Positions 8,490 through 17,133 are shown, counted from the first letter of the stretch. The stretch is DNA of 46,851 bases from Desulfuromonadaceae bacterium (GCA_028688955.1 JAQTXD010000020.1:1-46851), one strand, 5' to 3'. Numbers and translations: made by a program. The notes: a model not told the origin generated them from the letters alone.

Positions 8490-9146
8490 ATGAAGCCTAA
8501 TCCGAAAAACTGGGAATTTCTTGAAAAAGAGGTTGAATCGAGACGTAAGCTTTTATTAGAAGCGTTGAGAGCGCGTTTTCCAAACTCAAACACAGTTGCA
8601 ATGGCAGCAACTGATGTGTTTGTGGAGAAAGCTCAACTAGCCTTAAGCCAGAGGGCAGAGGGAATGGTTTTTTGGGGGTTGGTGACAGGGGGATTAGGCA
8701 CTATTGTTCTTATTCTTACAGCAGTCTATCTTGGCTATGTCGATTTTTTCCATCCAGACCATTCTAAGTACGACAACTACACTTTCACATTGAAGTTGGT
8801 TAAGACTACAACTATTAGCGCCTTAATACTTGGAGCTGATGTTATGTTGATGGGGCTGGCAAAATCTCTTCTTCATGAGGCAATGGTGCTTTACAATCGC
8901 AGACATGCATTAAGATTTGGAAGGCTCTACGTGTATACCCAGAACGGAAATGTAAACATTGATAAGCTTATTGACGCCTTCGAGTGGAATTCTGAATATA
9001 CATCTGCCTTCAAAGATTTAAAACCAGAGACCATATCAAAAACAATCCTTCACAAAATATTTGAACTGCCCCCTGATACACTCAGAGCTGCGGGCGATTT
9101 TTTACGAGCCAACAAAGAGCGGAAAAATAAGTCAGAGAACGATTAG
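8490..9146 (+). CDS. Two-TM membrane protein of unknown function, cargo gene
   Basis: A 218-residue protein. The ATG at 8490 is preferred because AAGGAG lies about ten bases upstream; a further ATG at 8454 has no ribosome site. Residues 1-57 are soluble and helical. Two membrane segments follow at about 60-83 and 104-124, and the C-terminal 90 residues are soluble with LYNRRHALRFGRLYVYTQNG and FEWNSEYTSAFKDL. The topology suggests both ends in the cytoplasm. It starts 84 bp after the PLD-like gene and may be co-transcribed. I do not know the family. A small helical membrane protein next to a candidate nuclease could be a sensor or effector, but this is speculative. Confidence 0.65.
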   Translation: MKPNPKNWEFLEKEVESRRKLLLEALRARFPNSNTVAMAATDVFVEKAQLALSQRAEGMVFWGLVTGGLGTIVLILTAVYLGYVDFFHPDHSKYDNYTFTLKLVKTTTISALILGADVMLMGLAKSLLHEAMVLYNRRHALRFGRLYVYTQNGNVNIDKLIDAFEWNSEYTSAFKDLKPETISKTILHKIFELPPDTLRAAGDFLRANKERKNKSEND

Positions 9147-9179
9147 AATTTAAGCCAACAGACATATACATATTCAAAG

Positions 9180-9206
9180 ATGCAGCATGATAAGTGCATT
9201 TTTTTT
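9180..9206 (+). terminator. Weak hairpin with T8 tract after the membrane-protein gene
   Basis: ATGCA and TGCAT can pair around a ten-base loop, followed by eight T. The stem is only five base pairs, so termination may be partial. Confidence 0.35.
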
Positions 9207-9423
9207 GTCCGTTTATTCAATTCTAGAAATTGCAGATTCTCATGCATCGGATGAGTATGTAAGAGGAAGAGAAACCCACTGAAAAAACGTCTTGAAGTTA
9301 AAGGACTTCGGGTTAAACGCGAATTGAACACAACAAAGCACCAGGCGATCGTGCGATACGGTTACGACGACACGGCGCTCTCTCTCGTTAAACAAATGAC
9401 TATAGACTTTTTTGGGAGGATTG

Positions 9424-10074
9424 ATGCAAGGTACAGTTAAATGGTTTTCGCAAGAAAAGGGGTTTGGATTTATTGTTGATAGTGATGGTAATGATCTTTA
9501 CTTCAATGTCCAAGGAATCAAAGGGGCTACTCTACCAGGAAATGGTGATGTCGTAAGTTATGATATTGGAAAGGGTAAGAAAGGGCCAATAGCAACTTCG
9601 GTGACAATTATCCAAAAAAAAGAAGTTCAATCGAGAAATACGTATGTTGACAGTCGAGTAACATGTTCAAAATGCAATAGAGCTATGGTGCCACGGGTAG
9701 TACTCAAATATGGGAGTCCCGATTACTCAATATGTCCATATTGTGGTGATATGTACAAGGCTTTTTGGTGCTTTATTACTACAACAGTCTGTAATTATAG
9801 AGGACTTCCAGATGATTGCTATGAACTACAGACTCTTCGTCGATTTAGAGATGAACACTTACTCTCCACGGAACAAGGGTCTACTTTAGTAAAAAACTAT
9901 TACGACGTAGCCCCTTCAATTGCAGCTCGCTTAATTAATAAAGATGACTTAGAAAACACTTGGGAGAAGATTTGTCAGTGTATTGCTGATATTGAGTCAA
10001 ATCAATTTGATGAAGCTGTAGTCAAATACTCTAAAATGGTTGCATTTCTCCAACAGCGACTTCTATCGCAATAG
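9424..10074 (+). CDS. Cold-shock domain / zinc-ribbon / CFI-box protein, cargo gene
   Basis: A 216-residue protein with GGGAGG four bases before the ATG. Residues 1-65 are a cold-shock domain (GTVKWFSQEKGFGFI, RNP1 intact). The RNP2 position reads DLYFN rather than the usual VFFH. Residues 81-107 form a zinc ribbon (C81-x2-C84 ... C104-x2-C107). Residues 115-172 match the CFI-box C-terminal domain: WCFITT, then LQTLRRFRDEHLL and NYYDVAPSIAARL. The cold-shock domain should bind single-stranded nucleic acid. The CFI box is a tail shared by otherwise unrelated proteins and has no known function. It lies last in the cargo group, closest to the attachment site. Confidence 0.8.
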   Translation: MQGTVKWFSQEKGFGFIVDSDGNDLYFNVQGIKGATLPGNGDVVSYDIGKGKKGPIATSVTIIQKKEVQSRNTYVDSRVTCSKCNRAMVPRVVLKYGSPDYSICPYCGDMYKAFWCFITTTVCNYRGLPDDCYELQTLRRFRDEHLLSTEQGSTLVKNYYDVAPSIAARLINKDDLENTWEKICQCIADIESNQFDEAVVKYSKMVAFLQQRLLSQ

Positions 10075-10240
10075 GATGTCATAAATAATAAGAATAAATA
10101 AGAATGGGAGCCAACAGACCCTACATTAGATGGACATTGCTTGATTTGCCCATTAGGCAGTCACACTAACCACGGGTACCTCAGTTTTCAATGATCTTAA
10201 TCTGTTGCAAGGGGTTTATTTATGGTCGACTGAAAATGAC

Positions 10241-10261
10241 TGCACTAAATTTGCACTAAAT
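10241..10261 (-). repeat. Two inverted copies of the ATTTAGTGCA repeat near the tRNA
   Basis: TGCACTAAAT occurs at 10241-10250 and 10252-10261, eleven bases apart, which is ATTTAGTGCA on the minus strand. This is the same unit as at 7003-7054 in opposite orientation, 70-90 bp from the tRNA 3' end, where an integrase arm would be expected. Confidence 0.55.
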
Positions 10262-10284
10262 CTGTTTTAGAGAGGGAGAAAAGA

Positions 10285-10321
10285 CAAGAAAAAAGGCCCT
10301 ACGAAAACTCGTAAAGCCTTT
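10285..10321 (-). terminator. Rho-independent terminator downstream of tRNA-Leu
   Basis: On the minus strand AAGGC and TACGA arms pair with TCGTA and GCCTT around a short loop, followed by six T. It lies directly after the tRNA, on the element side of the junction, so the element may supply the terminator. Confidence 0.65.
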
Positions 10322-10331
10322 ATTCTTCTGA

Positions 10332-10418
10332 TGGTGCCCGGGACTAGACTCGAACTAGCACACCCTTGCGAGCACAAGAACCTGAATCTTGCGTGTCTAC
10401 CAATTCCACCACCCGGGC
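10332..10418 (-). tRNA. tRNA-Leu (CAG anticodon)
   Basis: Read on the minus strand, the acceptor arms GCCCGGG and CCCGGGC pair perfectly, followed by A and an encoded CCA. The anticodon loop TTCAGGT between CAAGA and TCTTG gives anticodon CAG. A long variable arm (GTGCTCGCAAGGGTGTGC region) and the AGTTCGAGT T-loop fit leucine tRNA. The 3' end marks the probable element junction. Tyrosine integrases often use tRNA 3' ends; P4 also uses a tRNA-Leu gene. Confidence 0.95.
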
Positions 10419-10431
10419 AAGTGAGCTGTCT

Positions 10432-10460
10432 TCATAACATACTTCGTTTTTATATTGCAA
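10432..10460 (-). promoter_or_regulatory. Candidate sigma-70 promoter of tRNA-Leu
   Basis: On the minus strand TTGCAA and TTATGA are separated by 17 bases, with TTATGA ending 13 bases before the mature tRNA 5' end. Confidence 0.45.
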
Positions 10461-10499
10461 GAACAAAAAAGTACGATGCTGCGAAAAGGTGCTATAAAC

Positions 10500-10529
10500 T
10501 TGACAAAATAGTCACCCAGATGATATCAG
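10500..10529 (+). promoter_or_regulatory. Candidate sigma-70 promoter of ndk
   Basis: TTGACA and TATCAG with an 18-base spacer, 39 bp upstream of the ndk start codon. Confidence 0.55.
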
Positions 10530-10567
10530 GTGTGTTCAATTTTCAGATATCTTTTGGAGGAAACAAC

Positions 10568-10981
10568 ATGGAACGTACATTCGCTATCATCAAGCCGGAT
10601 GCAGTTGAGCGTAAACTGGCTGGCCAAATTCTGGCAAGAATCGAAGAAAATGGCTTTACCATTGCGGGAATGAAAAAGATTCAGCTGACGAGAAAACAGG
10701 CAGAAGGCTTCTACTGTGTTCACAGCGAACGCCCTTTTTTCAATGACCTGTGTGCCTTTATGTCCCGTAGCCCGGTAATTGTACTCTGCCTTGAAAAAGA
10801 AAATGCTATTGCCGACTGGCGTACCCTCATGGGTGCAACGAATCCGGCGAATGCTGAGCCGGGAACAATCCGCAAGGATTTTGCTGTTAATATCGAAGAG
10901 AACTCTTCCCACGGATCTGACGCTCCTGAAACTGCAGCGTTTGAAATTCCATATTTCTTCAGCGCGTTGGAACTGGTTTAA
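10568..10981 (+). CDS. ndk: Nucleoside diphosphate kinase
   Basis: A 137-residue enzyme that moves the gamma phosphate of ATP onto nucleoside diphosphates, balancing the NTP and dNTP pools. The sequence starts [19 protein letters not shown], and the signature [12 protein letters not shown] near residue 117 carries the phosphorylated histidine. Length and motifs match the family over the whole protein. TTGGAGG lies eight bases before the ATG. It is a single-gene unit bounded by its own promoter and a strong terminator, the first core chromosomal protein gene right of the tRNA. Confidence 0.97.
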   Translation: MERTFAIIKPDAVERKLAGQILARIEENGFTIAGMKKIQLTRKQAEGFYCVHSERPFFNDLCAFMSRSPVIVLCLEKENAIADWRTLMGATNPANAEPGTIRKDFAVNIEENSSHGSDAPETAAFEIPYFFSALELV

Positions 10982-11000
10982 CGGTAGATAGCAGTCTTTA

Positions 11001-11043
11001 AACGCAAAAAAGGCCCTGCGATTGCGGGGCCTTTTTTGCGTTT
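11001..11043. terminator. Strong bidirectional terminator between ndk and cobA-hemD
   Basis: AACGCAAAAAAGGCCC is followed by a short loop and GGGGCCTTTTTTGCGTT, nearly perfect for 16 bases. T runs on both strands allow it to end the rightward ndk transcript and the leftward heme operon. Confidence 0.9.
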
Positions 11044-11057
11044 ATATCAAAGATAAC

Positions 11058-12575
11058 TCAGCAGAAATGCGCTTCCAGCGCCTCAGCAAGAGCGTCCAGA
11101 GTATATGATTGAGGTTCTATGTCTACCTTCAGTCCCAGTTCCCGGCAGCTTTTAGACGTGATCGGTCCGATTGAGGCGACAGCCACTCCCTTCAACATAT
11201 CAAGCATTAATTCTTCTCCAAGCATCGCAGCAAGGTTTTGAACCGTTGATGAGGACGTGAATGTAATGCAGTCTACTGACCGCTTTTCAAGTGCAAATAA
11301 GGTTTCAGGTGGAAGCCGCTCCGGGAAAATGTTCCGGTATGCCACCGGGCTGTCCACGTGTGCTCCCATTTTTTTCAAATCCCGCGGGATTACATCACGT
11401 GCCTTGTCGGCGCGTGGAAAAAGAATCCGATTGTTGAGCATATCCAAACGGGAGAATTCGCTGACAACGCCCTCCGCTTTATAATCTGACGGCACCAGAT
11501 CCGGCCTGATACCGAACAATTGTACTTCGTCAGCAGTTTTAGGTCCGACAGCGCAGACCCTGCAGCCCGCCAACGCCCTGGCATCGACGCCGAGAGCATG
11601 CATCCTCTGGAAAAAATATCGGACAGCGTTTACTGACGTCAGCACCAGCCAGTCATAACTGTGTAATTCACGAATAGCAAGATCCAGCAATTGCCAGCTC
11701 TCCGGCTCTACTAGACGGATAGTGGGACATTCCAGTACGGTTGCACCGCGCGCCGTCAACTTTGCGGAAAATTCACCGGCCTGTTCGGCTGCACGGGTGA
11801 CAACTATCTTTCTTCCGCAGAGAGGACGTCTGTCAAACCACTGCAGTTTCTCCCGCAACGCCACAACTTCACCAACAATTGTGACCGCCGGCGGTTTGAA
11901 ACCGCTTTCCTCTGCGCGATCGGCAATGTTGCTTAATGTGCCGACAAGTACTTGCTGGCACGGAGTTGTTGCCCAGCGGACCAGGGCTACCGGCGTATCG
12001 GGTGATCTGCCATGTTCCAGCAGGCGCAGCATGTTGCGACGAAGAGTCGTTACCCCCATGTAAAACACGACGGTGCCGCTGCCTAGTGAAAGTCGGTCCC
12101 AGTCGATGCTTGATTCGTCCTTGTCCTTACCTTCCTGGCCAGTAACAAATGCTACCGAGGCGGTTATTTCACGATGGGTGAGCGGGATACCGGCGTAGGC
12201 AGAGGCTCCAACGGCAGCGGTAACTCCCGGTACAACCTCAAACGGGATCCCTGCGTCGCGCAGGGCCTCGCACTCTTCTCCGCCACGGCCAAACACGAAA
12301 GGGTCGCCACCTTTCAGGCGCACTACGACTTTTCCCTCCCCCGCTTTTGCAACCAGTAAACTATTGATCTCGTCCTGACCCTGGTTGTGCCGCCCGCCGA
12401 TTTTTCCGGCATAGATGCGCTCGGCGGTTTCAGGGGCGTGGCATAACAGCAGCTCGTTGGCAAGATAGTCGTAAACGATGACATCGGCGTGCTTTAAGCA
12501 TTCCACGCCACGCAACGTAATCAGGGCCGGGTCGCCAGGACCGGCGCCCACCAGATATACGATTCCGTTACTCAC
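11058..12575 (-). CDS. cobA-hemD: Fused uroporphyrinogen-III C-methyltransferase / uroporphyrinogen-III synthase
   Basis: A 505-residue bifunctional protein at the branch between heme and siroheme/cobalamin. Residues 1-245 are the SAM-dependent methyltransferase ([35 protein letters not shown]) making precorrin-2. Residues about 255-500 are HemD ([17 protein letters not shown] ... [15 protein letters not shown]), which closes the tetrapyrrole ring with D-ring inversion. The start is the GTG at 12575, which overlaps the hemC stop by eight bases and has AAGG upstream. The frame is open much further but that part lies within hemC. This fusion is known in clostridia and delta-proteobacteria. It is the last gene of the heme operon. 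Confidence 0.93.
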   Translation of the reverse strand: MSNGIVYLVGAGPGDPALITLRGVECLKHADVIVYDYLANELLLCHAPETAERIYAGKIGGRHNQGQDEINSLLVAKAGEGKVVVRLKGGDPFVFGRGGEECEALRDAGIPFEVVPGVTAAVGASAYAGIPLTHREITASVAFVTGQEGKDKDESSIDWDRLSLGSGTVVFYMGVTTLRRNMLRLLEHGRSPDTPVALVRWATTPCQQVLVGTLSNIADRAEESGFKPPAVTIVGEVVALREKLQWFDRRPLCGRKIVVTRAAEQAGEFSAKLTARGATVLECPTIRLVEPESWQLLDLAIRELHSYDWLVLTSVNAVRYFFQRMHALGVDARALAGCRVCAVGPKTADEVQLFGIRPDLVPSDYKAEGVVSEFSRLDMLNNRILFPRADKARDVIPRDLKKMGAHVDSPVAYRNIFPERLPPETLFALEKRSVDCITFTSSSTVQNLAAMLGEELMLDMLKGVAVASIGPITSKSCRELGLKVDIEPQSYTLDALAEALEAHFC

Positions 12576-13506
12576 CGATTGACCTTTCGTATACTTCCTC
12601 CAGAATGGCTTTGCCACCTTCCGCCAGCAGTTGATCCGCAAGGCGGATACCCAGTTGCTGGCATTCTGCAACCGGACCGCTGATTTCACCGCGTACGGAG
12701 CGCGAGCCATCAACAGCCGCGATAAAGCCGACCAGACGTAATTGACCGTCATTGACGGTGCCGTGGGCTGCAATCGGCACCTGACACCCTCCCTCGCACC
12801 GTTTCAGCAGGGCACGTTCTGCACGTACAGCATAACTGGTATCAGGGTGATTGAAAAAGTCGATTGTTTCGGTTATGACCGGATCGGCCAGACGGCATTC
12901 AATGCCTAAAGCACCCTGCCCGATAGCCGGTATTGAGAGGTCAACATCAAGGTATTCTCCAACGCAGTCAGTGAAGCCGAGCCGCTTAAGACCGGCGGCA
13001 GCGAGTATGACGGCGTCCAGATTATCTTCCGTGAGCTTTCTAATACGGGTTTCTACATTGCCGCGAATAATACACATCTGCAGGTCGGGGCGAACTTTAA
13101 GGAGTTGTGCCTGTCTGCGAAGAGCGCTGGTACCGATACGGGCTCCCTGAGGCAGATCAGCAAATTTTACGTTGCGAGAAATGACGGCGTCACGTGGGTC
13201 TTCGCGCTCAGTTATGCAATGCAGTCCCAGTCCTTCCGGGAAATCAGTCGGAACATCTTTCATGCTGTGTACGGCGATATCAATCTCACCCCGCAACATG
13301 GCCTCTTCAATCTCCTTGACGAACAGACCCTTTCCGCCAACCTGTGCCAGTGGAACATCAAGGATTTTATCGCCGATTGTCTTGATTTTGGTTAAAGTGA
13401 CTTCCATGCCGGGATATCGCTTCTCAAGTTCAGACTTTACCCAGTTGGCCTGCCAGAGGGCCAGTTGACTGGCGCGTGTTCCAATTCGTAACTGTTTGGG
13501 GGGCAT
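12568..13506 (-). CDS. hemC: Hydroxymethylbilane synthase (porphobilinogen deaminase)
   Basis: A 312-residue enzyme that joins four porphobilinogens into hydroxymethylbilane, the HemD substrate. The N-terminus reads LRIGTRASQLALWQA. The dipyrromethane cofactor cysteine is C241 in RCEGGCQVPIAAH, and the catalytic Asp lies in GEIDIAVHSMKDVPT. The ATG at 13506 has GGAG seven bases upstream; 15 upstream in-frame codons are not conserved-looking. It overlaps the next gene by eight bases, so production of HemC and CobA-HemD is coupled. Confidence 0.96.
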   Translation of the reverse strand: MPPKQLRIGTRASQLALWQANWVKSELEKRYPGMEVTLTKIKTIGDKILDVPLAQVGGKGLFVKEIEEAMLRGEIDIAVHSMKDVPTDFPEGLGLHCITEREDPRDAVISRNVKFADLPQGARIGTSALRRQAQLLKVRPDLQMCIIRGNVETRIRKLTEDNLDAVILAAAGLKRLGFTDCVGEYLDVDLSIPAIGQGALGIECRLADPVITETIDFFNHPDTSYAVRAERALLKRCEGGCQVPIAAHGTVNDGQLRLVGFIAAVDGSRSVRGEISGPVAECQQLGIRLADQLLAEGGKAILEEVYERSIGE

Positions 13507-13543
13507 ATTCTTCTCCGCGTATATGTATTTACCTTCTAACGTG

Positions 13544-14236
13544 CTAGACAATTACCGGTAACCGCTTCGTAAGTCTGACTTCGGTTGGAGTTACCAGCGC
13601 CTGGTAGGCCAACGCCTCTACTCCGTTCTCCAGCGCCAAACGCAGCAGGCGTCCGTATTCCTGATCAATCAAATCAGCAGGTGAAACGGAGGTGCTGTCA
13701 CCACGCTGGACGGTGAAAAATATTACGCCCCTATGACCGGTGCGCACAACCTTCATTAGTTCCTGCAGATGTTTTTGCCCTCTGGTTGAAACCGCATCCG
13801 GGAAAAGTGCCCTGCCATTCTCAACCAACGTAACATTTTTAATTTCCACGAAACATTGCCCTGACGGACCATCCAGCAGTAGATCAATTCGGCTGTGCTC
13901 ACCATAGGGGATCTCGGGACGGATAGACGTATATCCCTGCAGTTCCGCAACGGTTCCATCTTCAATGGCCTCACGAACCAGACGGTTGGGGAGAGCTGTA
14001 TTAATACCGACCCAGAGCCCTTCAGCTTCCACAAGCTCCCATCCAAGGGGATACTTCCTCCCGGGAGAAAGGCTGCGGGAAAGCAGTACACGGCTTCCCG
14101 GGGTTGCGCATCCACTCATGCTGCCTGTGTTCGGGCAGTGAGCGGTAACCGCAGTACCATCTTCCAACAGCACATCCGCCAGAAAACGTTTGTAGCGCTT
14201 TATCAGAGTCCCTGCCTCCAAAGGCGGCAGGCGCAC
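13544..14236 (-). CDS. sfsA: SfsA family protein (sugar fermentation stimulation homolog)
   Basis: A 230-residue protein matching the SfsA family over its whole length: AHCPNTGSMSGC near residues 32-43, VEIKNVTL (about 131-138) and FPDAVSTRGQKHL (about 145-157). SfsA has an OB-like N-terminal domain and a nuclease-like C-terminal fold. In E. coli it is linked to maltose genes, but its molecular function is not settled. It starts at a GTG overlapping the hemA stop by one base (TAGTG) and is therefore translationally tied to hemA. Its place inside a heme operon is unexpected. Confidence 0.92.
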   Translation of the reverse strand: MRLPPLEAGTLIKRYKRFLADVLLEDGTAVTAHCPNTGSMSGCATPGSRVLLSRSLSPGRKYPLGWELVEAEGLWVGINTALPNRLVREAIEDGTVAELQGYTSIRPEIPYGEHSRIDLLLDGPSGQCFVEIKNVTLVENGRALFPDAVSTRGQKHLQELMKVVRTGHRGVIFFTVQRGDSTSVSPADLIDQEYGRLLRLALENGVEALAYQALVTPTEVRLTKRLPVIV

Positions 14237-15537
14237 TACTCTTCCAACTCCAGCTCTTCGTCATCCCGCTGCAGCGCTTCCAGTTCAAAGAGCTGACGCA
14301 GGGCGTCGACGTACAGGTCAACCCGCCCTCCCTGGCCGGCCTGTTTGAGTGCAGACGTGGGAGCGTGCAGCAGCTTGTTCATCATGGCAAGCGTGAGAGC
14401 ATCAAGCCGTTTTCCGGCATCAGGGGGAAGATCCTTCCATGCGGAAATAGTCTTATCAAGTTCCGTTCGGCGAATCTCGTCAAAACGATTACGCAGAGCG
14501 ACTATAGTAGGGGTTACTTCAAGTGTCGAAAGCCATTTATGAAACTGGCCTATCTCCTGTTCAATAATTTCCTCGGCTTTTTCTGCCTCAAGGGAACGCT
14601 GGGCAAGGTTGGCCTGCACGATTTCCTGCAAGTGATCAACGGTGAAGAGGTAGGCGTTTTCGACTTTATCAACTTTGGGGTCGATATCACGCGGTACGGC
14701 GATGTCGATGAAAAAAATCGGTTTTGATCTGCGCCGTTTAATCACTTCTTCAGCATCTTTTGGCCCGATGATGCAATGGGGGGCCCCGGTGGATGACAGG
14801 ACAATATCGGCGCGATGGAGATGATCAAGGAATGACTCAAACGGGACCGCTTCACCACCAAACTCTTCCGCCAAACGTTCTGCCCGTTCGAAGGTACGAT
14901 TGGTTACCATGACACCCTTCGCTCCGCTGTTCAGAAAATGTTTGGCCGCAAGTTCGCACATTTCGCCGGCACCGATGAGCATGACGGTCTTAGCGGAAAG
15001 GTCCCCGAGAATTTTTTTAGCCAGCTCCACGGCTGCAAAAGCAACGGAAACGGCAGAAGATGCAATCTTTGTTTCGGTGCGTACCCGTTTGGCTACAGAA
15101 AAGGCCTTATGAAGAAATCTATTAAGAATAATTCCTGAGGATTTGAATTCAGCGGCATAGCCGTAGGACGTCTTAATCTGTCCCAAAATTTGCGGTTCAC
15201 CGACAATCATCGAATCCAGGCTGGATGCAACCCTGAATACGTGGCGTATGGCGGCTTCAGCATGGTAGCTGTAGAGGTGGGGTTCGAGAGTTTCAACGTC
15301 CAGATGGTGATAGTCGGCCATAAACCGCTTTATCCGGGCGATACCGCCGGCAATATCTCGGGTTGTGGCATAAATCTCCACCCGGTTGCAGGTGGAGATA
15401 ATCACTCCCTCTATAATGCCCTCAAGGTTGACCAATTCACCCAGTGGTTTTTCAATCTGATTGGGTGAAAAAGCCACCTTTTCACGGATTTGCACTGTAG
15501 CCGTTTTGTGAGAGAGTCCAACAACAATGATATTCAT
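14236..15537 (-). CDS. hemA: Glutamyl-tRNA reductase
   Basis: A 433-residue NADPH-dependent enzyme that reduces glutamyl-tRNA to glutamate-1-semialdehyde, the first committed step of C5-pathway tetrapyrrole synthesis. The catalytic cysteine is C50 in [24 protein letters not shown] (7-20) and [10 protein letters not shown] (about 113-122) are family signatures. The NADPH domain carries [16 protein letters not shown], and the C-terminal dimer domain is helical. It starts 42 bp after the ccsB-like stop and leads into sfsA, hemC and cobA-hemD. In many bacteria HemA is controlled by heme-dependent proteolysis; nothing here shows this. Confidence 0.97.
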   Translation of the reverse strand: MNIIVVGLSHKTATVQIREKVAFSPNQIEKPLGELVNLEGIIEGVIISTCNRVEIYATTRDIAGGIARIKRFMADYHHLDVETLEPHLYSYHAEAAIRHVFRVASSLDSMIVGEPQILGQIKTSYGYAAEFKSSGIILNRFLHKAFSVAKRVRTETKIASSAVSVAFAAVELAKKILGDLSAKTVMLIGAGEMCELAAKHFLNSGAKGVMVTNRTFERAERLAEEFGGEAVPFESFLDHLHRADIVLSSTGAPHCIIGPKDAEEVIKRRRSKPIFFIDIAVPRDIDPKVDKVENAYLFTVDHLQEIVQANLAQRSLEAEKAEEIIEQEIGQFHKWLSTLEVTPTIVALRNRFDEIRRTELDKTISAWKDLPPDAGKRLDALTLAMMNKLLHAPTSALKQAGQGGRVDLYVDALRQLFELEALQRDDEELELEE

Positions 15538-15579
15538 AATCGAGAACGGTCCAGGGAGATAAAAATACTGGGAGCAAGG

Positions 15580-16380
15580 CTACCAGGTAATGCTGTGCTT
15601 CATACTCAAAAACGTAAACAGGACAACAATGAAGCCGACTATCGAAAGGATTGCAGCACGCTTACCGCGCCAGCCGATGGTAAGGCGCCCATGCAGGAGT
15701 GCGGCATAGATGAACCATATAATCAGCGACCAGGTCTGTTTGCGATCCCACACCCAGTAACTGCCCATTGCCTGCTCCGACCAGATGGCGCCGGAAATTA
15801 TGGCAACCGTCAGCAGGGGGAAACCAACGGCAAGACAGCGATAGCTGATCTCGTCCATCGTATCGAGTGATGGAAGCTTTTGGAAAAGTGCTCCAAAATG
15901 CTTTGTTTTCAGGAAATACCGTTGGATCAGATACATAACCGCGACGCCTGCGGCAATAGTAAAGCAGGCATAACTGGCAAATGCCAGCAGAGCATGAAAC
16001 CAGAACCAGTTACTCTGCAGCAGAGGTGGGAGGAGACGCATCTCTGCATGCAACGAACTTGAGGCGACCAGCATCATGAGTGCGACCGGGACGACGAAAG
16101 AACCGAGCATTGTTACTTTGTATCTTCGCTCAAAAAATATAAAGGCACCGACTATGGATAGACTGAAAAACGATAGCGATTCCTGCATGTTTGTCAGCGG
16201 CAGGTAATGCATCTTGACAGCAAGGTGAATTGTTGACAGCAGGTGAGCGGTAAAACCGGCAGCCAGAAGGCGCCCCGCCCAGCGTGTCAAAAATGGTACA
16301 GTACGCACAAGGCAGAAAAGATATGCGGTGGTTGCGCAGCCATATAATGCAACGGTCAGAAAGAAAAACAGGTGTGTCAT
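15580..16380 (-). CDS. Cytochrome c assembly (CcsA/CcsB-type, HemX-like) heme-handling membrane protein
   Basis: A 266-residue membrane protein with about eight hydrophobic segments. Residues around 205-225 hold the heme-handling motif (YWVWDRKQTWSLIIW, the WxWD signature). Histidines in LLSTIHLAVKMHY and LLQSNWFWFHALLA, plus LLHGR near the end, could ligate heme. Such proteins pass heme across the membrane to apocytochrome c in system II, or appear as HemX-type proteins in heme operons. It overlaps the sirC stop by four bases. Its neighbours suggest coupling of heme synthesis to cytochrome c maturation. Which exact subfamily is not decided by sequence alone. Confidence 0.88.
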   Translation of the reverse strand: MTHLFFFLTVALYGCATTAYLFCLVRTVPFLTRWAGRLLAAGFTAHLLSTIHLAVKMHYLPLTNMQESLSFFSLSIVGAFIFFERRYKVTMLGSFVVPVALMMLVASSSLHAEMRLLPPLLQSNWFWFHALLAFASYACFTIAAGVAVMYLIQRYFLKTKHFGALFQKLPSLDTMDEISYRCLAVGFPLLTVAIISGAIWSEQAMGSYWVWDRKQTWSLIIWFIYAALLHGRLTIGWRGKRAAILSIVGFIVVLFTFLSMKHSITW

Positions 16381-16973
16381 GGCAAAGATTCCTTGCGTTC
16401 AGTGAGTTCGGTAAGCAAACGCGTGGCAAGCGAGCGTAAAACCTGCGTATTGTATGTGCTTGAACTCCCATTCGTCAACAGCTTTTCTCGTTCAACGGCC
16501 AGGCTATTGAGGATATCGCCATATTCATGCCCGATGTGTGCGGAAATAGAGTCGCGCACATCAACTGCAAATGTCGGACAGCGTCCGCCAGTTGAAACAG
16601 CGATTTCAAGATCGCCGCGCTGGAGAGTTGCCGGAAAAATACAATTTCCGGCTGCCGGATTATCGGCGACTGCGATGAGAATCCCTCGGTTGTGGGCATC
16701 TTCGCTGATCTGGGCGTTTACGGCGGCATCATCCGTAGCAGCAATCACCAGGAAGGCGTCATCCAGGTATGGCGCGGCATATCCGCCGGTCAGCAGGACA
16801 ATGGCACCGGAATCAGCAAGAGCTGCTATTTCCGGACAGATTGTCTTTGATATGAGCGTAACAGCTGCTCCAGCTCTCAGCAGCGTGCGAAGTTTGCGCA
16901 ATGCAACTGTTCCGCCGCCGATAACCACTACCTGTCTGCCCTGCATCCGTATATTCAGAGCCAGTGTTTTCAT
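16377..16973 (-). CDS. sirC: Precorrin-2 dehydrogenase / sirohydrochlorin ferrochelatase-type protein
   Basis: A 198-residue protein of the Met8/SirC type, equal to the N-terminal module of CysG. The NAD-binding fold is at the start (VVVIGGGTVALRKLRTLL). FLVIAATDDAAVNAQI and NCIFPATLQRGDLEIAVSTGGRCP are the family signatures, including the Ser-Thr-Gly-Gly-Arg substrate loop. It oxidises precorrin-2 made by CobA to sirohydrochlorin, and some members also insert iron. It is the first gene of the leftward heme operon, divergent from trxA across 160 bp. The methyltransferase part sits at the other end of the same operon. Confidence 0.93.
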   Translation of the reverse strand: MKTLALNIRMQGRQVVVIGGGTVALRKLRTLLRAGAAVTLISKTICPEIAALADSGAIVLLTGGYAAPYLDDAFLVIAATDDAAVNAQISEDAHNRGILIAVADNPAAGNCIFPATLQRGDLEIAVSTGGRCPTFAVDVRDSISAHIGHEYGDILNSLAVEREKLLTNGSSSTYNTQVLRSLATRLLTELTERKESLP

Positions 16974-17064
16974 GTGGTTCCTCCGGGGGCGCGATCATAC
17001 TCCTGCTGCGTATTCATTTCAACGATATGCAAATCACTATATGTATGTACGTAAGAGTTTGCTC

Positions 17065-17092
17065 TTGATTTTTTCAGTGTCTCGTATATCAT
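17065..17092 (+). promoter_or_regulatory. Candidate sigma-70 promoter of trxA
   Basis: TTGATT and TATCAT with a 16-base spacer, 41 bp upstream of the trxA start in the trxA/sirC divergent region. Confidence 0.4.
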
Positions 17093-17133
17093 CCTGAAAC
17101 AGCAACTTATGTACTCAAAAGGAGAACTACAAT

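Noticed and set aside
9255-9440. Open frame of 61 codons between two cargo genes, with gene-like codons around 9290-9400
   Set aside because: It has no good start codon or ribosome site, and it ends inside the start region of the next gene. It could be a gene remnant, but nothing confirms this.
10331-10567. In-frame extension of ndk upstream over the tRNA gene
   Set aside because: The ndk start at 10568 has a strong ribosome site and the family N-terminus; the extension crosses a tRNA.
12576-12773. N-terminal extension of the cobA-hemD frame
   Set aside because: It is within hemC and unlike the family; the GTG at 12575 gives the normal N-terminus.
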